Source: Nitrococcus mobilis Nb-231 (GTDB taxonomy: Bacteria; Pseudomonadota; Gammaproteobacteria; Nitrococcales; Nitrococcaceae). From it: a stretch of DNA of 64,000 nt. The notes beneath the pieces are model-generated. The model saw only the letters and a list, made by a program, of their open reading frames with translations. It made no database searches and was not told the origin of the DNA. Below, one piece after another: positions 61,484 to 64,000 of the stretch (position 1 is its first letter; every line of letters begins with the position of its first letter). The position numbers were made by a program, and so were the translations under genes. The stretch is taken from positions 3,549,156 through 3,613,155 of the forward strand of contig NZ_CH672427.1 in NCBI RefSeq assembly GCF_000153205.1, in the 5' to 3' direction.

Positions 61484-61876
61484 CTCATTGATTCCATCGA
61501 TTCACAGTTATTTGCCGTTGCGCGTGCTTACCTTCCGGGGAGCAAAGCTGCGCTGGCCGGAGCAAGCCTTCGAGGATTTCAGGCACACCGTGCGGCGTAT
61601 GGCCTACCGGCTCTTCAGGCTCGCCCAGTGCGTGAGAGGCTGAATGGACTATTTCGGCATCTCGGACTACTACCGCCCGATCCCAGAACTCGAGGCGTGG
61701 CTGCGACGCCGGGTGCGGATGTGTTACTGGAAGCAGTGGCGCAAGACGCGCACGAAGGTGCGCCATCTGCTGGCGCTGGGTACGGGCAAACGCCATGCGA
61801 TCCTCACGGCGCTCAGCTCCAAGGGCTATGGCACCTGTCGAGGACGCTGGCGACGCAGACCGGGATGACCAATGAG
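61484..61876 (+). pseudogene. Group II intron maturase, C-terminal part (copy D)
   Basis: The frame reads LPLRVLTFRGAKLRWPEQAF, then RGAKLRWPEQAFEDFRHTVR and LAQCVRG, an in-frame TGA where Trp is expected, then MDYFGISDYYRPIPELEAWL, RRRVRMCYWKQWRKTRTKVR, LLALGTGKRHAILTALSSKG and, after a one-base loss, HLSRTLATQTGMTNE. This covers the X and endonuclease-proximal part of a group II intron protein. Domain V and the intron end are absent; the fragment stops beside ccdB. Confidence 0.8.
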
Positions 61877-61892
61877 CGGTATGGCATTTTCA

Positions 61893-62192
61893 TTAAAACC
61901 CGAAAAACAACATGTCTAAAGCTGTTGATATTTCATGTTGTTCTTCGGCTAGGCTTCCAATTCCGGACCGCAATTCGGCTGCTGGCACCGCCGCCATGAA
62001 CTGAGTTGCCATTATTACCTTTTCACCCTCCACCTCAAACAAAGGGTTTAGCCGATCAGCGGGAGATGGTGCCGAAGACTGTGGCAACAACGGTACTACG
62101 ACCCGTGTATTCAATCCGCTTAGTAGATCTGACTGAACATCCAGCAAATAGCCCGAGCCACTCTCATTTTGGAATATTTCGAATCGAGCCAT
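61893..62192 (-). CDS. ccdB: CcdB toxin (gyrase inhibitor)
   Basis: A 99-residue CcdB: MARFEIFQNESGSGYLLDVQ, then RVVVPLLP, FEVEGEKVIMATQFMAAVPA, and the gyrase-poisoning C-terminal end STALDMLFFGF. Its start overlaps the ccdA stop by one base. All expected segments are present, so it is likely active. It sits immediately right of an intron fragment on the opposite strand. Confidence 0.93.
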   Translation of the reverse strand: MARFEIFQNESGSGYLLDVQSDLLSGLNTRVVVPLLPQSSAPSPADRLNPLFEVEGEKVIMATQFMAAVPAAELRSGIGSLAEEQHEISTALDMLFFGF

Positions 62193-62437
62193 TAGAACTG
62201 GCGATACTGGGCTAATGGCAGACCATTAGCTTCGACGTATGCGTTTGAACTTGCCAATGCGCCCTCATTCTCTTTCAGCCATCTTTGCCGTTTGTGTCGC
62301 TTCACAGCTTCAGAGATACCAGCCTCAGCGGACCGGGAGACATTGATACCCAGGGCTTTCGCTTCTTTAAGCAGGGCGCTATCAAGCGAAAGATTCGTAG
62401 GTTTCCGGGTGGCTTTGATGGATTTTGAGGCCTGCAT
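62192..62437 (-). CDS. ccdA: CcdA antitoxin
   Basis: An 81-residue antitoxin: a ribbon-helix-helix N-terminal half (KPTNLSLDSALLKEAKALGI, NVSRSAEAGISEAVKRH) and a C-terminal toxin-binding tail rich in Asn/Glu ending LAQYRQF. Neutralises CcdB and represses its own operon. It has a good inverted-repeat region just upstream. Confidence 0.93.
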   Translation of the reverse strand: MQASKSIKATRKPTNLSLDSALLKEAKALGINVSRSAEAGISEAVKRHKRQRWLKENEGALASSNAYVEANGLPLAQYRQF

Positions 62438-62470
62438 GGCGATTCCTCGTTCAGCGAGATGCGCTCACAC

Positions 62471-62499
62471 TATATGCGCATATTAGTTGCGCATCAATA
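62471..62499 (-). promoter_or_regulatory. Putative ccdAB promoter and operator
   Basis: The perfect palindrome TATGCGCATA (62473-62482) followed by the related TTGCGCATCAA (62487-62497), about 35 bases before the ccdA start. Such paired sites suit binding of the ribbon-helix-helix CcdA dimers. Confidence 0.5.
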
Positions 62500-62550
62500 T
62501 TTCCGGCCATTTGGCTTAGCATGGCGCTCGGATATGCCGCCGCTTCAGTC

Positions 62551-62609
62551 GCCCAACTTCTAAGCATTTATCCGTCGTGCAGAGCATGGCGGATAAATGT
62601 CTGTTGGAC
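62551..62609 (-). repeat. attC-like site (copy 3) in front of ccdAB
   Basis: Minus strand: GTCCAAC (62609-62603), arms CATTTATCCG (62599-62590) and CGGATAAATG (62574-62565), then CTTAGAAG followed by TTGGGCG. Here GTTGGGC pairs with GTCCAAC over all seven bases, allowing one G-T. The start of the ccdAB unit follows at once, as in an integron cassette. Confidence 0.6.
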
Positions 62610-63140
62610 TAAGCCGCCCGGCAGTGCGCCGAGGCCCTTGTTCTAAGGGGATTGTATGGTTTGGTGCTCGGGGTGTCGAAAGCGTCGGGGGGTGTTACGG
62701 CGCCCGTCAGGGGTGTCGGCGTCCCGAATCACCCCGGCAGGTGGTCGAGAACGGGAGCTCATGTCGGCGAATGTGGCGGATTCATGGGGCTCTCCAGGGC
62801 GATTTCGGTGTTCGGGACGCAACAGCAAGCCCATGTCCCCGCGGGACCTGTCAGCGGGGCGCCGGTAGCATCGTCTCAACTCACGCGGCTGGCATCATCC
62901 GCTCTCCCATCGTGACGGCGCCAGCAACGGCCCGGGGCGCAGCACGCCGTCCTGGCAGGCCGGGCACGGGCAGACTACCGCCGTATCGGCGGCGTTTGTG
63001 CACGCCTCGCTGGTTATCTCCTCGCTCGGCGCCGAGCGGCTCAGGCACGCACCGATGCGTGCGAGCTTCGCGTCTCGGCAGCGGTTGGCGAGAAAGCCGT
63101 AGTGGCGGATGCGCATGAAGCCTTTGGGCAGGACGTGCAG
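62610..63140 (-). repeat. IS91-related repeat, copy 3, with transposase remnant
   Basis: Third copy, homologous to 12263 and 59415. The right end (62895-63140, minus strand) encodes LPKGFMRIRHYGFLANRCRD and a degenerate CPACQDGVLRPG-type zinc ribbon. It is cut at 63140 by bases leading to the domain V remnant. Confidence 0.75.
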
Positions 63141-63167
63141 AAACATAAATCCGTCCCTTTTTATCAC

Positions 63168-63256
63168 ATGGGCGGCTGTTTCCTGAACCGCCCGGTGCGG
63201 ACCCGCATGCCGGGTGGCGTGGGGAGGGCTGATTAAACGTCAGTCCTTACCCGATT
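63168..63256 (+). mobile_element. Group II intron 3' end (copy C): domains V/VI only
   Basis: ACCGCCCGGTGCG...CGCATGCCGGGTGG (63187-63219) gives a domain V-like stem. GGCTGATTAAACGTCAG gives a domain VI-like hairpin, and the fragment ends ACCCGATT at the brnA stop. No maturase codons remain. The sequence is nearly identical to the end parts of copies A and B. Confidence 0.7.
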
Positions 63257-63506
63257 AGCTGGCACTGCGGAGCTCCTCTCGGACCACCCGGCGGAGTGTT
63301 TCCTCAAGGGGTTCTTGCTCATGCTCGATGTGGTTACGAAGTGCCCGATTAATAAGGCTCTGATAGTTGCCTCCGCCGGCCTCCTCGACTTTATGTTTGA
63401 ACCACTCGACCACATCGTCATCTAGTCGGATCGTGATCCGAGTCTTTCCTTGGGCGGCGACCACGGGACCACGCTTTCCCTTACTGAAGTCGTACTCTTT
63501 TCTCAC
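63255..63506 (-). CDS. brnA: BrnA-like antitoxin
   Basis: An 83-residue protein with a C-terminal ribbon-helix-helix part: RKEYDFSKGKRGPVVAAQGK then TRITIRLDDDVVEWFKHKVE and GGNYQSLINRALRNHIEHEQ. It neutralises BrnT and represses the operon. Its start overlaps the brnT stop by four bases. Its stop TAA merges with the intron end to the left and with the presumed R'' site. Confidence 0.88.
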   Translation of the reverse strand: MRKEYDFSKGKRGPVVAAQGKTRITIRLDDDVVEWFKHKVEEAGGGNYQSLINRALRNHIEHEQEPLEETLRRVVREELRSAS

Positions 63507-63775
63507 GGTTGTTCCTCGTAGAGCCTACGCTCTTTCTTCGAGGCCTGGCGCGACGAGATGATACGAATCGCGTCATCGCGGCAGGCGAACACGGTTACCA
63601 GCACCCGGGCTCGATCGTCAGTTCCGATAGAGATGAAGCGTTCCTCACCTTGGGAGTCAGGATCCTCAATGGTGACGGCAGCCTCATCCTCCAGTGCGAC
63701 GATCGCCTCGGAGAATCTAACGCCATGCTTTTTGGCGTTTGACGCAGCTTTGGTTTTGTCCCATTCGAATCGCAC
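63503..63775 (-). CDS. brnT: BrnT ribonuclease toxin
   Basis: A 90-residue BrnT: MRFEWDKTKAASNAKKHGVR then FSEAIVALEDEAA, and a C-terminal RIISSRQASKKERRLYEE. The RFEWD and KHGV motifs are those of the BrnT fold. I use GTG 63775; a GTG at 63793 lies upstream of the proposed -10 and adds residues without family support. First gene of the pair, as usual for brnTA. Confidence 0.85.
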   Translation of the reverse strand: MRFEWDKTKAASNAKKHGVRFSEAIVALEDEAAVTIEDPDSQGEERFISIGTDDRARVLVTVFACRDDAIRIISSRQASKKERRLYEEQP

Positions 63776-63782
63776 AAGAAGC

Positions 63783-63812
63783 AGTATATGCACAAATGTA
63801 CACGGATAGCAA
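63783..63812 (-). promoter_or_regulatory. brnTA promoter
   Basis: A -10 TATACT (63788-63783) and -35 TTGCTA (63812-63807) with an 18-base gap. The -10 ends seven bases before the GTG 63775, so a leaderless or nearly leaderless mRNA is likely. TGTACA and TGCACA near 63790-63800 look like operator half-sites. Confidence 0.55.
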
Positions 63813-63851
63813 GCAAGATAGACTCAAGAAGACGCGAAACGCTCTGCTGCC

Positions 63852-63983
63852 AGCTAACGACAAAGCTAACCGGACCGCCAGGCTAAGGGCACCAAACTCA
63901 ACGCCACGATGTCGGTTAACGAAACCACAACACTCAAATTTGCCGCCGACGTAGGCGGGTCCGCGTTGAGCGCCTTGTTAGGG
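63852..63983 (-). repeat. attC-like recombination site, large (about 132 bp)
   Basis: Outer boxes GTTAGGG (63977-63983) and AGCTAAC (63852-63858) and inner arms GGCGGGTCCG (63954-63963) and CGGACCGCC (63871-63879) pair as in attC; the minus strand opens CCCTAACAAGGCG, typical of attC 5' ends. The brnTA unit begins at the G|TTAGCTGGC crossover at 63858. The size suits sites of chromosomal integrons. Confidence 0.65.
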
Positions 63984-64000
63984 CTTCTTCATCGCAACAA

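Noticed and set aside
1..64000. CRISPR array
   Set aside because: No regularly spaced short direct repeats were seen on reading. The repeated blocks are IS- and intron-derived.

Overview
The window (64 kb, GC-rich) looks like a gammaproteobacterial chromosome. LolB, DksA, L25, YchF, ApaG and the order hemA, TPR lipoprotein, lolB, ispE, tRNA-Gln, prs, rplY, pth, ychF are typical of that class. The core resembles purple-sulfur or Ectothiorhodospira-type lineages, but this assignment is an inference without any marker search.

Layout. 1-7.1 kb: end of a TraB-like gene, a NorE/NorF-like pair, a four-gene ABC export operon with its membrane fusion protein, and a class I glutamine amidotransferase. 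7.2-13.1 kb: a decayed mobile region that I read as a degenerate chromosomal integron. It has minus-strand toxin-antitoxin and mrr cassettes, an integron-integrase scrap pointing the other way, attC-like sites, group II intron 3' ends, IS91/IS630/RAYT scraps and one well-preserved IS4-family element that splits mrr. 13.2-32.5 kb: core genome with lhr, prmC-trm112, a second clpX-like gene, a DAHP synthase, dksA, prfA-hemA, the lolB-ispE-prs-rplY-pth-ychF block and two tRNAs. 32.7-39.2 kb: transposase scraps, a tyrosine recombinase lacking its catalytic tyrosine, apaG, a methyltransferase, a phage DUF2280 gene and vapBC. 39.4-45.1 kb: a DUF917 protein, a PAS-GGDEF-EAL protein, STAS and CheY proteins, and a cheB remnant cut off by an IS110 fragment. 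45.2-54.6 kb: a catabolic cluster of oxidoreductases, aminotransferases, semialdehyde dehydrogenase, amidase and an acetyltransferase-nitrilase fusion. 54.8-64.0 kb: a second DksA-like gene, then a second cassette-like region (higBA twice, ccdAB, brnTA) with IS91, IS66, IS1380, IS1634 and RAYT remnants, ending in an attC-like site.

Main result. Three minus-strand units (parDE, mrr, brnTA) begin with a TT-hexamer-type sequence that is the exact complement of the last bases after their gene, as expected for integron cassettes whose own R' and R'' sites pair. In each of the three, a group II intron 3' end in the opposite orientation sits exactly in that R'' site, as known for group IIC-attC introns. 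A fourth intron fragment lies behind ccdAB in the same opposite orientation. The IS4-family element has 20-bp perfect terminal inverted repeats and an 11-bp target duplication. Removing it and one repeat restores a 305-codon mrr. Other points of interest are an overlapping trm112-prmC pair, a prmC separated from hemA-prfA by about 4 kb, a divergent ClpX paralogue with strong start signals, and two ParE toxins independently inactivated while their antitoxins remain open.
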